From positions 41,898 to 105,897 of the forward strand of contig JANBPK010000867.1 of NCBI GenBank assembly GCA_027579435.1: 64,000 nt of DNA, given 5' to 3'. The stretch is from Candolleomyces eurysporus (Eukaryota; Basidiomycota; Agaricomycetes; Agaricales; Psathyrellaceae). The notes beneath the pieces were generated by a model. That model was not told the origin of the DNA, did not search any database, and was given only the letters and a program-made list of their open reading frames with translations. Below are positions 1-10,865 of this stretch, in pieces (position 1 is the stretch's first letter; each line of letters begins with the position of its first letter). Made by a program: the position numbers and the translations under genes.

Positions 1-50
1 AGGCCATCAACGACGGACTTGATGCCTTTTGTTTTGGGATTTGAGGACAT
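1..50 (-). CDS. NACHT (NLR-like) gene, N-terminal start only
   Basis: Read on the minus strand, these bases encode an N-terminus beginning MSSNPKTKGIKSVVDG, with its ATG at 50-48. The intact paralogs at 19598 and 29453 start in the same way (MSSKRGVESVVD, MSPRSKKGGIKS). The upstream sequence at 51-195 also matches the 5' flanks of those genes, including a TAAATA element. The rest of the gene lies off the left edge, so function is inferred from the paralogs: a STAND P-loop ATPase. It shows that the array continues leftwards. Confidence 0.7.
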   Translation of the reverse strand, partial: MSSNPKTKGIKSVVDG

Positions 51-176
51 AAGGCGGCTACAGAGACGAGGACTGGAAGAGAGAAGAGCTTGGCCCCAAC
101 ACAGCAACGGCACAACTATCACTCGGAGGCATTCACCAGGCACAGCGTTCCCGCGCTCGGACCGGGTTTTCTACCT

Positions 177-194
177 GGCGCGTATTTAGACGCC
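177..194 (-). promoter_or_regulatory. Conserved TATA-like core element upstream of NACHT gene
   Basis: On the minus strand this reads GGCGTCTAAATACGCGCC. The same GC-flanked TAAATA motif lies about 120-155 bp upstream of the ATG in all five NACHT paralogs in the window. A core promoter role is inferred from position and conservation. Confidence 0.45.
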
Positions 195-239
195 GGTTTC
201 AAATTCTGATTTTAGAACTCATCGTTGCTGCCAACTTGG

Positions 240-900
240 GTAAAGCGAATGCTGTAGTGAATGAACCTTACTAAATCCTTCAACTCTTGCATCTGTCCTT
301 TACCATTCTGTTCTCAGGCTGGTCATCATCCCTTTTCCATCCCCCTCATGCCAGCCATTCCATGTAATTACTTTGCTAACTGGATTAGATAAATGCCATG
401 TTCAGCTCTCGAGAACGTACACTTTGGTAGATTGTAGCTTTGGCCTTATCGGCCGAGTGAAGAGTTGTGAAGGTTACTAAGACTCCCGGGCCGCCTTTAG
501 GTATATCGTTGCCACTCCTGTGGAGAAGAATTCCTTGTCATCGCCCCCTCCTGCATCTGCCAATCATTAGCAGCCTCACTCAGTCGTACTCCTCGGAAAC
601 ACTCTCCAACTCTGATTCTGTCAGGAAGGATAGCAAAGGCAACAGCGAACAGACAAATTATCGGAACGAGGGTGAGGTTAATGAAATCATCCAACTTTCG
701 ACCGGTTCAAGGTGTGGATCTCTGTTGTTTGGAGGACGGGGCTGTCCTCTATTGCAGAGGCGTTGGAAAAATTTGGAGGGGGGTGAGGTATACAGGACCC
801 AGCGCTTTAGGGAGGTCGAAAAGCAGCACCAGCACCTCTGCGATTGCCGGAAGCTGGGATGGCGAAGTGTTCCACTGGCAAGTTGACAGTCATCGTTGAG
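240..900 (+). pseudogene. Decayed gene fragment X, copy 1
   Basis: The sequence is homologous to 19750-20640 and 35900-36345. Shared landmarks are a stretch around 'ccaacttgggtaaagcg', an intron-like segment ending in TTAG, and an exon reading like AMFSSRERTL followed by stops. No frame stays open across it. I do not recognise the ancestral protein. It lies divergently upstream of the NACHT gene at 1-50, as its relatives do upstream of genes A and D, so it was probably copied with the NACHT unit. Confidence 0.45.
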
Positions 901-944
901 CCCTGCGGCAAGTTTGAATGTGGTGAAGAAGAGGACGTCGTTCC

Positions 945-2171
945 GCAACTCTAGCATCGCCGTCAACAAGAGCAGCACGAATCAGCATTGCCTCGGTCCT
1001 CAGGCTAGTGCTGCTATTGAAACGACCCGCTCTCCTGAATCTCGTTCGACAGATGCAGCAGATAGAGCACTGGGGGAGCTTTATCCTGTCTCCCTACCCA
1101 GGCCGCCCACCCCGATTAATATGAAGATCGCAACTTTGCCTCGGCAGGCGCCGCCGCCTACGCTTGCGAGAAGTTGGAAGAGGACTGTGGCGTTGGCGAA
1201 TTTAAGGTAAGGAACGGGTTTAATTGGGTTCTGAGCAGCCAGTGCCACCTTTGTTCATCGCCCTGCTCATATCGGGAGTTCCGGAGTCGTCCCCCTGTCG
1301 ACCTACCAGCCCCGCTCGGATCCAACCCACTTCGATCCCATCGAGTCCTCCTGCTTTGCGGCCTGCGGTGGTCATACCAGTTCCTCCTGGATCTTGCACA
1401 ACTAAGTCGTCGGTTAGGAGTCTTCATCCGATTCCTGCTTCGATATCGACGCTGGGCAGGACTATGACTTTGAGTATGAGGTTGAGGAGTATTGAGGAGT
1501 CAGACGTCATTAGAGTTTGTTGACTCAGTTGTTGTAGACAACGGGAGATGGTGGTGGGGTGACAGCGATGGGGAGGTCTGTGGCTCAGATTCCGTCTTCG
1601 CCGAGTTATATTCCTGCGAGTAACGCCTCAACTGCGACTAGGACAGCTGCACTACAGGGACAGCATCGAGCTCGACTCAGGAGAGAGCAAGGCTTACCCA
1701 GAATGGACCGTTGGCTTGGGCTAATGTGAAATTTGCTGCCCCTTTCCCTTCCGTCCTTCCCCAGTGACTTTGAGTTTGAGTTTTGGTGCAGCGATGGGAG
1801 GAAGTCGGAGGTTCAGGATTTAGAGAAGGTCGTCGGCTGCCTACCGACCCCAATCTTGAATTCGAGTTCGAGCTGATTAAGAATGCTGCAGGGTATGGGT
1901 CTCGGGCTTTGGCGTCTACTGCCGGTGGTTGTGCTACACGTATTGTTGATAGGCCAGCGGACATGTGGGGGCCCCCATTCTGTGGGGTTAATACAAACGC
2001 AAGCGGAAGCAGTGTTGGTGTAGGGAGTTATTTGAAGGGTGCCGGGTAGAGGCTCGGTGGGAGGATACTAGTAGACACGATTTGGGGGTGCTGCTAGGAG
2101 CCCCAATGTAGGGTCAGGCAGGCTGGAAGGTGCATCGTTGGCGAACAGGCCAGTATTTCGGATGATAGACT
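945..2171 (+). pseudogene. Duplicated coding relic, repeat A copy 1
   Basis: A block of about 1.2 kb is repeated at 13721-14992 with small indels. Short in-frame pieces are conserved between copies, for example a stretch reading PTPINMKIAT.PRQAPPPTLAR and another reading DLEKVVGCLP, but frameshifts and stops interrupt every frame in both. This looks like a Pro/Ser-rich gene duplicated and then broken. I recognise no family. Between 1400 and 1560 it contains low-complexity 'gaggttgaggagtattgag' sequence. Confidence 0.45.
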
Positions 2172-2187
2172 GTCAACTGCCATAGAT

Positions 2188-4219
2188 GTGCGTTCGAGAG
2201 CAATGTTGCTGAATCGAAATGATGTATCAAGTTGCGAGAGAGTGAAAAGAAGAGAGAGCGAGGGAGCTCAAGCTCGAGTTCGTCCAGATTCCAGCAGTGA
2301 AAGATTCCAGTAGTGAAAGAGAGGCGGACTCCCGTATTTAGATGCCGGTTTCATAGCCGGGGACGAGGCGTGTGGGAGAATCGGCAAGAACAGCGTCTCT
2401 TCCAACCCAACCATAGCCATGATCGCACTCTCATGCATCGTCTTTTCTTGAGGCTCCTGAAATGCAAGACCAAGTCTATCTCGACTCTCGCCTCTGAAAA
2501 ATCAGCTTCAGGACTGCGAGAACTTGATTCAAAAGCGTCGGATGGCGCCCTCCACTGCTGCTTCCCGTTAAATCACCTTCGTCCTCCCCAGTCTTTATGA
2601 GTGTTGGAACAGGGCCCGGAGAAATAAAAAGAGGGTCGACTTGGGAGGTTTAATAAGAATTCAAACCATTTGTGAGGTCATGCTCGGTGAGTTACGATGT
2701 CTTCATCCATTCCATCATTTATGAACCTTGAATAGGGAGAATCAGTCGACCGCGGGCACGGTGAAATGCCTTCATGGCTCGTAAAGCCAACCATGCACAC
2801 CTACTAGAACTGAACGGAGAATGCGCTCAACAGTGTATTTACGCTCTTCAACGCGCACGATGTAAAGTCCCAGGAGAAGGTTCGAGAATCGCTATATCAA
2901 CGATGTTCATACTCTGATCTCCACTCTCACCAACGTTAGACGGTACTCCTTCAAATGGGATGAATCGGTCAACCAGCACACCAGAGTGTTCATGTTTTTT
3001 CTCCAATCGGCGTTATATCCATGCCCCCTTCGAATCGCTCGATTCCGTCGTCACCATCAAGCTCTCTCATATCATCCACATCGACATCTGCCTGAGCCCG
3101 GGTGACACAACCCAAAGGCCAATCCCCATCCGCCTTGATGAAATCTCGGTGTTCTTACACAACCTCGAAGACACCCTAATCTCGCTTTCGATCCAAACGA
3201 CGCCCCAGATCCAAGAACCTCGAGCGTTCAAATTTCTTCCGATACCGGGCACCTTCCCGCACTTACGCGTTGTACTCTCATCATCCCGTTCGACGGAGCC
3301 CAACTCCCCTCAAGCCCACACCATTTCAGTTGGTTCGTTTAGAAACACGCTGAAGTCATTATCCCTCAAGCCACGCGGTACGCCGCCCAATCCGAATGCG
3401 TCGCTCAAATGTGTAAATTGGATCCAAACCCCTTTCATCCATTCGGGCTTGGACGACAGCTGGTGGGGTGGTGGCCTTCCGGGGCGACAAGATGCAGTGG
3501 TAGCCCAGCGTTCTTAACTACCAGTGGGAGTGGGTAGGTGTCGGTGCTCCTGAGGAATTTGGAGATGCGCATCGACGTGTTGAGTCCCCACTTTCTCAGT
3601 TTAATGGCCAGGGGGCTGCAGAGTTTGGGGTTGGAGCTTGTGGATAGGACGCGGATGTCGGGGCATGCCCGGAATTCGGTGCGTCATTCTTTCTCGGTAT
3701 GCGCATGGACCATTGAACTGACACTGCATGACCATGTCTGCTTCCCGTTTAGCATCGATTCGTTCAAGATCTCAATGAGCTTGGGTTCGCCAGAGGCAGT
3801 TGGGATCTTGGGCGCTTGGTCATGTCACCAGGTGCTGATAGATGTTGGATAGCCCCGTTTGAGGAGATGCTCGTGCCCCGTGTCACCGGTCTTGATTCCA
3901 CTGAAGAATCGACGCCTTGATCGTGCGGCACGCGTTGCAACAATACTCATCTTCCACCAAGGACGGGCCAGTCACGCTTGGAGACGACCCATCAAGAATC
4001 AAGATACACGATTCATGATATTTATGACCCCTTTCATTCACTGCTCGGATCTACACGAACCTAATACCTCTCGCTCGCTCTCTCCCTCCTCATCTTCCCC
4101 TACCGCAACTTGTCACCTGGCTTTGATTCAAACAGTTGTATTTGTACTAGTTAACCTTTCGCTCTCAAACGTATGCTTATCTAGGGTAATCGATAATCAC
4201 TGTACTACTGGTATATCAT
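2188..4219 (+). pseudogene. F-box/LRR-like pseudogene, copy F1
   Basis: Five or six related plus-strand blocks occur in the window (also at 15170, 20968, 25880 and 31321). The fragments, in different frames, resemble a fungal F-box protein. They include an N-terminal coiled region around 2400-2600, an LRR-like part around 2990-3310 (..LHNLEDTLISLSIQTT..) and a C-terminal part at 3538-3850 with LRNLEMRIDVLSPHFLSLMA. Stops and shifts separate these pieces, so the copy is broken. Its 3' flank, including 'taccgcaacttgtcacctgg', is shared with the longer open F-box-like ORF ending at 30734. The F-box family assignment is my inference from motif texture. Confidence 0.5.
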
Positions 4220-4324
4220 AGCATTCTGTGGTAGTTTTCGGAAGTCTACTAAACTGTCCTGCACTTGTATCCTCGTGTCCTTAAGCTGTAATAGGATAAT
4301 GATATAACAACAGAACGATGGAGG

Positions 4325-4329
4325 GTAGA
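4325..4329. repeat. Target site duplication, left (GTAGA)
   Basis: GTAGA directly precedes the left LTR and recurs directly after the right LTR at 10049-10053. Uninterrupted relatives at 17240 and 30890 read 'gatggaggg' followed by 'gtagagcg' or similar across the empty site. A 5-bp duplication is typical of Ty3/gypsy integration. Confidence 0.92.
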
Positions 4330-4524
4330 TGTAAGATACCTTACTACATTTGGACTCTATGTTCCCTTTCTCGTCGTTTCGAACTCCGAACTGCTACCAT
4401 ATATAAAGACTCGACGACGATTAGTTTATGTATTTTCGCTCTCTTCCACCAATTTGAACTAGAGCTCTACCAACTCAATCTCCCGTCTCGTCCTCGTTAG
4501 TGTAGACAGCACCGCTGTCTTCCA
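4330..4524 (+). repeat. Left LTR (195 bp)
   Basis: It starts TGTAAGATACC and ends CTGTCTTCCA, with a TATA box (catatataaag) at about 4399-4408 that would drive element transcription. It differs from the right LTR at a single base. Confidence 0.95.
4399..4408 (+). promoter_or_regulatory. LTR TATA box
   Basis: The sequence 'catatataaag' in the left LTR is the only strong TATA-like motif there. The same motif recurs in the right LTR near 9923. It is the likely U3 core promoter of the retrotransposon. Confidence 0.55.
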
Positions 4525-4564
4525 CTTTTTTTTTTGAGTCCTCTAGAGCATTGATATCGTAAGT

Positions 4565-4724
4565 GTATCGCGTAGGTCATCGACCGCATACATTCTTGCT
4601 CAATCACTGGGTATCGCGTAGGTCGTCGACCGCATACCAACACATCACCCGGAGTCTTACCCGACTCAAAACCGTACCCGCCTTTATCGAGGTGAAGTAT
4701 ATCGCGTCCTAGTCGAGCATATAC
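4565..4724 (+). repeat. Three stem-loop repeats in the retrotransposon 5' leader
   Basis: Two nearly identical 27-bp units lie at 4565-4591 and 4611-4637. They begin GTATCGCGTAGGTC and end GACCGCATAC, so each can fold with GTAT/ATAC, GCG/CGC and GGTC/GACC pairs. A third, diverged unit at 4697-4724 begins GTATATCGCG and ends GCATATAC. They lie between the left LTR and Gag, where packaging or dimerisation signals are usually found. That role is inference. Confidence 0.5.
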
Positions 4725-4974
4725 TCACCCGCCCTTTGGGATTTTGTAGTATCTCGCCACCCTGACGCGCACACGGTCTCAGGCAGCGAACATACTCATT
4801 CCCCCTGTTCCGCCGAACTCGCCTGCTCTTCCGAACAATCATAACAGGTCTTCTTCGCTACCGCCTTTGACCTCTTCGCCGTTTCGAACGCCACCGTCTT
4901 CACCATCACGCCCAGCCCATACCGAGAGTTCTTCAGATTCCGACTCCGACGTTGTCACCGTCATATCCTCTACC

Positions 4975-5966
4975 ATGAACAAAGAGAACCGAAGCCTCGC
5001 TACTCTGGAAGTCTCCACCAAGGCCCCTCCTACCCTGAAGCCAGGTGATGTCGACCCTGAGCTGACTCGGCGGTTCGAGAACGCTTGCCATCACTTCTTT
5101 TCTGAGAAGGGGTTGAAGGAGGACGACCAGGTCAGGAGAATCCTTAACGCCTCCTTTCATGACAATCGGATGATACACTGGGTAGACTGTAACCGTGCAA
5201 CGCTGGAGGCGATGAAATTCCCCGACTTCATGGTCGAATTCAGGAAGCAATGGCTGGATATTCACTGGTCAGGGCAAATCGACTCCGAATTACGTGTCAT
5301 GCGACAGAATAGGCGCCCTTTTCGCGAATGGTATATGGATTTCTACTCAAAGAGTTTACTCCTGAAGGGTACCCCTGACGAGATGTCCGACAAGGAGCTG
5401 AGGAAGCTCGTTTACTCCCTACTCGATCCCCACCTGAAATCGCGCGCCGAGCAAGAACGATTCCGTTCCATCGGAGACTTGAAGAGTTGGTCCGATGCGC
5501 TGGCCCTTGAGGATCGTTCTATTCGAACCGAGGCCGCCTTCTTCCGAGCTGCTAAAGTTTCGGAGGGTCATTCGGTCTCTGGTAATGGTTCCTCAGGGAA
5601 CAACGGCGGTCGGCGCAACCGAAATNGGGGGAGGTGCTTCTTCTGATGGAAGGATGAAGCCTCCCGCGCTTACGACGGATGAACGTGAGCTTCTCAAGGA
5701 GCACGACGGATGTTTTGTCTGCCGGGAATTCTACATTGGACACAAGAGTGGCGACTGCAACGGCTCTTACCCCGACGGTAGCTCCTACAAGACGCTTACG
5801 ATCAACGATGCCCGCGCCGCCGCAACCAAGCGGGGCAAGACTTTCAACACGAAGGCAAAACCTGTTACTGCGCCGTCCTCGAAGGTGAAGGGAAAATCGG
5901 TGGCAGCTGCGACCTTGGATGAGGTCAGCGACGTCGAAGAAGTTGGCGTGGCCGCCTTGGCGGGTG
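4975..5966 (+). CDS. Retrotransposon Gag with zinc knuckle
   Basis: The first in-frame ATG is at 4975 (MNKENRS). Open sequence continues upstream in the same frame without another ATG, so the start is uncertain. The capsid-like region (about 5040-5560) has a retrotransposon Gag texture, for example REWYMDFYSKSLLLKG. The knuckle at about 5710-5760 is CFVCREFYIGHKSGDC, that is CX2CX6HX4C, with two residues more than the usual CX4H spacing. An N at 5626 splits Gag into two frames; ignoring it restores one frame. A second N at 5967 separates it from the protease. Confidence 0.8.
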
Positions 5967-5967
5967 N

Positions 5968-8900
5968 CCTTGGATTATGAATCCGAGTCCGACGTGAGTG
6001 TTCCACGTTGCCTCTCCTTGCCCTCTTTGCACTGGCAGGGTCTCGCTTGGGACTCTGCTGGCATTCCTTCACTGTCTTCTGGTTGTCTCCTCGACTGCGG
6101 CTCACAGCTTGTCCTCGCTAGTGAAAGCTTTGTTGCTAAGACTGGTCTCAAGAAGTTCCCTTTATCCCGCCCCATCCAGATCAACGTCGCGATCCCCGAA
6201 ATTCCTGACTCTGCCGCTGAATTAACTACAAAGAAAAAAAATTGTGTATCGTTTCGGTGTCTCTCTCTCTTTATCATCACTGGACCATCGATGGTCATCT
6301 AAAGAAATCACGGCTGTAATTGTACCTCGTCTTCTTGAGGATTGTGATGTAATTCTAGGGTTACCGTGGCTCACCGCAAATCGTATCGTTATAGACTTTG
6401 AAAAACGTTCGGCTGTTGCAAAGTCATCCGATTATGACTCATTGAACCCTCCTAGTAGTACCTTGCTCCCTCCGGTAAGGACGACTAGGCCTAAGTGGTC
6501 GCGACGTGACATTGGTCGGCTTAAACGGAATTTTCGGGACATGCTACTTGAGCTCCGGGCGGTCGTTTGGAGGCGCAACCTTACTTCTCCTTGTGCTGAG
6601 GAGCGACAAGGTGCTGTTGCTGCTATTTCTTCCCGAATTGCGGAGTTGAACGAGGAAAAAGAGATGGCGGCTTTGCATAAGAGGATACTCGCGGACTATT
6701 CGGATGTGTTCGGTCCCGTTCCACATGTCGACGCCTTACCAGAACACGAGCATTGCCGTGTCAGGCTTAAAGATGAAACTGTTACCCTGGACTCACGCTC
6801 CTACCCTTCACCCCGCAAATATAGGGAAGCGTGGAGCAAGCTGATTGAGGAACATGTTGCAGCGGGGAGGATTGTACCCTCCTCGTCTCAGCACTCTTCA
6901 CCGGCGTTCCTTGTTCCTAAAGCGGATCCAACCGCAGACCCTCGCTTAGTTGTTGATTATAGGAAGCTGAATGCGAACGTTGTGCCTGATTCTTACCCGC
7001 TTCCGAATATCCCTGAAATCTTCTCTGATTGTAGTAAGGGACGTTATTGGTGCAAATTTGATATGACGAATTCCTTCTTTCAGACAAGGGTACATCCGGA
7101 TGACAGGCATCTCTTTGCGATGAACACGCCAGTCGGTGCCTTCGACTGGGTGGTTATGCCGATGGGCTTTCGTAATGCCCCAAGCATTCACCAAAGACGT
7201 ATGACAGTGGCACTTCGCGAGCACATTCGGAAGATCTGTCATGTGTTCGTTGATGACTGTATTGGATGGTCTGATTCAATCGCGGCGCACGAGAAGGTAG
7301 TAAGAAAAATTCTGGATGCCTGCCGAGCTAATGGCTTGTTTCTGAATGCCAAAAAATCAGTCATTATTACGACCTCGGTCACCTTCTTAGGCCACCGAAT
7401 CGACCGTGACGGCATCCACGCGGATAACTCCAAGACGGAGAAGATCTTGAGCTGGCCGGTCCCTAAATCTATCAAGGAGATGCGCGCCTTCCTGGGTCTG
7501 GTCAGGTATCTGTCTGCCTTCTTGCCGTCATTGGCTGAGCACACAGCTGTTCTCGACCCTTTAACTTCCAAGTTACTAAAGAATGACTTCCCGGAGTGGT
7601 CTCCAGTGTTTCAACGGGCGTTTGATGCAATCAAGAAGTTGGTGGTAAGCGCCGACTGTCTTACCTTCATCGACCATAATAAAATTTTCGTGACGACAGA
7701 TGCAAGTAACGTGGCAACTGGTGCGGTATTGTCTTTTGGGCAAACGTGGGAGTCCGCTAGGCCCGTGGCCTTTGATTCCAAGGTGCTGAACCAGGCAGAG
7801 CGGAACTACCCCGTACATGAAAAGGAGATGTTGGCGATTGTGCGTGCGTTGAAGAAGTGGCGATCAGACCTATTGGGCATGCCGTTTTTCGTGTACACCG
7901 ATCACAGGACCCTGCAATTTTTCGAGAGCCAGAAAGACCTTTCACAGCGGCAGGCGCGTTGGATGGAATTCCTCTGCCAGTATGATGGGAAGATCGTTTA
8001 CGTGAAAGGGGCGGATAATACCGCAGCGGATGCTTTGTCGCGCACGGTTTTTGTGGAGGATTCTGTTTCCGCACAGGAACGTGCCCAGTCTCTTCTCGGC
8101 AGGGGCCTGGAAACGGACGACGATGAGTTTGCGGTCTGTGTGGTGGTGGCGTCGGAGATCTCCCCGCGGTTGGCCTCGAGCCGTTTTTCGACGGGCGAGA
8201 GCACTACGGACAGTGTGGTGGCTGCAGCAGCCACAAAGGGTCCTCGTCTACAGAAGCTGGCCGCAAGGATCGACGATTCCTTCCTACAGCTGATCCGTGA
8301 AGGTTACGCCTCAGACCCGTGGTGCCAGCGCCTGGGGAACGTTCGTGCTTCGATACCTGATCTGGAGAACCGGGACGGATTGTGGTTTATCGGTAACCGA
8401 TTAGTCGTCCCACAGGTCGCAAAGGTTCGCGCACGTATCTTCCATTTGGCACACGATATGTTGGGTCATTTCGGTCTTCGGAAATCGTACGGTGCGCTTC
8501 GTGATAGCTTCTATTGGCCGAACATGAAGACTCACCTCGAGTCTACTTACCTGCGTTCTTGTGATGAGTGCCAGCGCTTCAAGGATCGTACGACAAAGGT
8601 GCCCGGTCCCCTGCACCCACTGCCTGTACCCACGGCTGCTGCCGAGTCTATTGCAATGGACTTCGTGGGTCCGCTAGTGGAGGATGAGGGGATGAACTGC
8701 ATTATGACAATTACTGACCGTATGGGCTCTGACATCCGTCTAGTTGCTTGCCGGACGGACAACACTGCAGAGGAAGTTGCCTCACTTTTCTTTCAACACT
8801 GGTATTGTGAGAATGGCTTGCCCTCGACGATTGTATCCGATCGGGATCGCCTGTTTGTCTCTAAATTTTGGAAGGCCTTGCACCGTTTGTCTGGGGTTAA

Positions 8901-9733
8901 ACTTGCGATGAGTTCTTCATTCCATCCGCAGACGGACGGTTCTAGCGAACGCACTAACAAGTCGGTAGTTCAGGCTATTCGGTACCACATCGAGAGGAAT
9001 CAAAAGGGCTGGGTTTCCGCGCTGCCAAGGGTACGTTTTGCTTTGATGAACACGGTGAACGCGTCTACGGGGTTCTCCCCCTTTCAGATTCGATTAGGAC
9101 GTTCTCCTAGGGTCGTTCCGTCAATGTTGCCACCTCCGTCAAATGCGGCGGAAATCAAGGCGGTCGACTTGATTCGTTTGCACGAGCTGATCCTCTTTGA
9201 GGCGCAAGACAACTTGCTCAGTGCAAAGATTGAACAGGCCTTTTATGCCAATAAAAAAACGCGGTGAGGAGGTTGTCTATACTGTCGGTGATCGGGTGCT
9301 ACTTTCCACTAGGAATAGACGCAAGCAGCTGAAGGCAGGCGACCCAGGTCGAGTCACCAAGTTCCTTCCGCGATGGACCGGCCCATACACCATCGTCAAA
9401 GCTAACCCAGGGACCTCTACCTACACCTTGGATCTTCCTGGGGACTCAACGGTGTTCCCAGTGTTTCACAGCTCTTTGTTGAAGAGATACCACGACAACG
9501 ACGATTCCTTGATTCCGACCCGTGCTCTCCTTAAGCCACCGCCCTTGAAGTTCGACGATGGGACCGAGGAGTACTTCATCGAGAAGATAATAGACGAACA
9601 TAGGACCAGGAGGATGTCTAGGTACCTTGTCCGTTGGAAGGGTTACGGCCCAGAAGACGACCTATGGATCCCTGAAGAGGAACTGGAAGGCACCGACGCT
9701 CTCAAGAGGTGGAAGGAAAGGTCGGGTACTTAG
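5968..9733 (+). CDS. Retrotransposon Pol: protease, RT, RNase H, integrase, chromodomain
   Basis: Protease lies at about 6080-6240, with CLLDCGSQLVL where retropepsins have D-S/T-G. Reverse transcriptase (about 6870-7400) contains FDMTNSFFQ and the catalytic FVDD box. RNase H (7680-8040) contains VTTDAS, HEKEMLA, YTDHRTL and DALSR. Integrase has an HHCC zinc finger (8430-8580) and a DDE core (8650-8960) with MDFVGP, SDRDRLF and HPQTDGSSERTNK. A GPY/F-like module (RWTGPYTI) at about 9370 precedes a chromodomain (EYFIEKIIDEH...YLVRWKGYG) at 9560-9720. Two frame breaks occur, at A-runs near 6232-6240 and 9252-9259. Each is a +1 shift, so both could be homopolymer overcalls. The chromodomain may direct integration to heterochromatin. 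Confidence 0.9.
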
Positions 9734-9839
9734 TTTTTTCTCTTTCTACGGCGGATCCGGCTATCCCTCGGGACCCGGTGACCTTAATCGGTTTCGTTGG
9801 CTTTCGCACAAAATCCCTTTTACCTTAGTTTTTTCTTTT

Positions 9840-9853
9840 AAAGGAGGGGCGAG
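9840..9853 (+). other. Polypurine tract of the retrotransposon
   Basis: AAAGGAGGGGCGAG lies directly upstream of the right LTR, where plus-strand DNA synthesis is normally primed. It is a purine run with one interruption. Confidence 0.6.
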
Positions 9854-10048
9854 TGTAAGATACCTTACTACATTTGGACTCTATGTTCCCTTTCTCGTCG
9901 TTTCGAACTCCGAACTGCTACCATATATAAAGACTCGACGACGATTAGTTTATGTATTTTCGCTCTCTTCCACCAATTTGAACTAGAGCTCTACCAACTC
10001 AATCTCCCGTCTCGTCCTCGTTAGTGTAGACAGCGCCGCTGTCTTCCA
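9854..10048 (+). repeat. Right LTR (195 bp)
   Basis: Identical to the left LTR except for one base (G at 10036). It ends TTCCA and is followed by the GTAGA target duplication. Confidence 0.95.
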
Positions 10049-10053
10049 GTAGA
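10049..10053. repeat. Target site duplication, right (GTAGA)
   Basis: A direct copy of 4325-4329 immediately after the right LTR; host sequence related to 17250 and 30895 resumes here. Confidence 0.92.
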
Positions 10054-10150
10054 GCGACAGAAGAGAGCAGATAGGTATACATGATCAGTGAGGTTCATAT
10101 TCGCGTCGTGAGGCCATGGCCAATCGTAGTTCCCCACATCTTGGTACGTA

Positions 10151-10533
10151 CTAATAATCAACTCCGTTTCCCCTTTTCGCCTTCTCCGTGAAGTCATCTT
10201 TCTCATATCTTTCCTTCCACTTATCACAATACGATTTCACAATATCTGCCAACTTGCGCTCGTGGAGTTCACCCTGGAGAGGAAACAGAAATTAGTTTGA
10301 TATTCCAATGTGAAGAGATGTTCATGAATTAAGGCGTTCGATAGTATCGAATGTAAAGCGTGCCAAGCCATGCAATTCATCAGCATCGAGGCGATCTCAA
10401 TTTGGGATGAGAGTCTTTCGTCAATTCTTCCCCATCCGTTATGGTAAAATCGATAAGTCAAAGATCGTCAACATATGTGGTTTGGTTGCCAGAGTAGCAA
10501 ACCAGGGCCATAATGATCCAACAGAAACTCCAT
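10151..10533 (-). pseudogene. NACHT gene 3' remnant (exons 3-4)
   Basis: The minus-strand sequence matches the last two exons of NACHT genes A-D. Exon 4 encodes a tail beginning GELHERKLADIVKS and ending at a stop at 10153-10151. Exon 3 includes NNGWGRIDERLSS-like sequence. Homology stops near 10533, exactly where exon 3 begins in the intact genes, and unrelated DNA carrying a CRN-kinase gene follows. The N-terminal and NACHT parts are missing or displaced to 13395-13720. Confidence 0.75.
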
Positions 10534-10865
10534 ACAGCACGACATGAGGTGACACAGTAAGCCTTTTCCCGCCTAACCCTGAGAAAGAAATCTGGGCCCA
10601 TGGTAGCAGTGGGGCGGAACGCAGTGACTCTCAGGACCGCCCTCTTCTCTCCATTCTCCACCGTCCTTCTTGTTGTGGTAGCAGGGCTCATTACAGCTAA
10701 ATGCAAAATCTTAGACGTTTTNCCCTTTTTTCTGGCTCTGCACCTTTTCTGAGTAGCCACCAAAATGGCAACATGATACCGTGTGTGCCGGACGGTCAGG
10801 TCCGTGAGATCATCTCATCTCCTAGAACGGATGGGACGAAGAATACCCTGCCGCCCACTGCCATC

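Larger units (their letters stand above)
4330..10048 (+). mobile_element. Full-length Ty3/gypsy chromodomain LTR retrotransposon
   Basis: The element is 5,719 bp with two 195-bp LTRs that begin TG and end CA and differ at one position (A at 4511, G at 10036), flanked by the direct repeat GTAGA. It encodes Gag with a zinc knuckle, an aspartic protease, reverse transcriptase, RNase H, integrase and a C-terminal chromodomain, in the gypsy order (RT before IN). It interrupts the spacer between an F-box relic and a NACHT 3' end. One LTR difference in 195 bp means a very recent insertion. The reading frame is broken at two N bases and two A-runs, each of which looks like one surplus base. Confidence 0.95.

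Noticed and set aside
6225..6245. Possible programmed frameshift at an A-run between protease and reverse transcriptase
   Set aside because: The required shift is +1, not the -1 expected at an A-AAA-AAT slippery site. It lies inside pol, and a similar +1 break occurs at another A-run (9252-9259). A surplus base is simpler.
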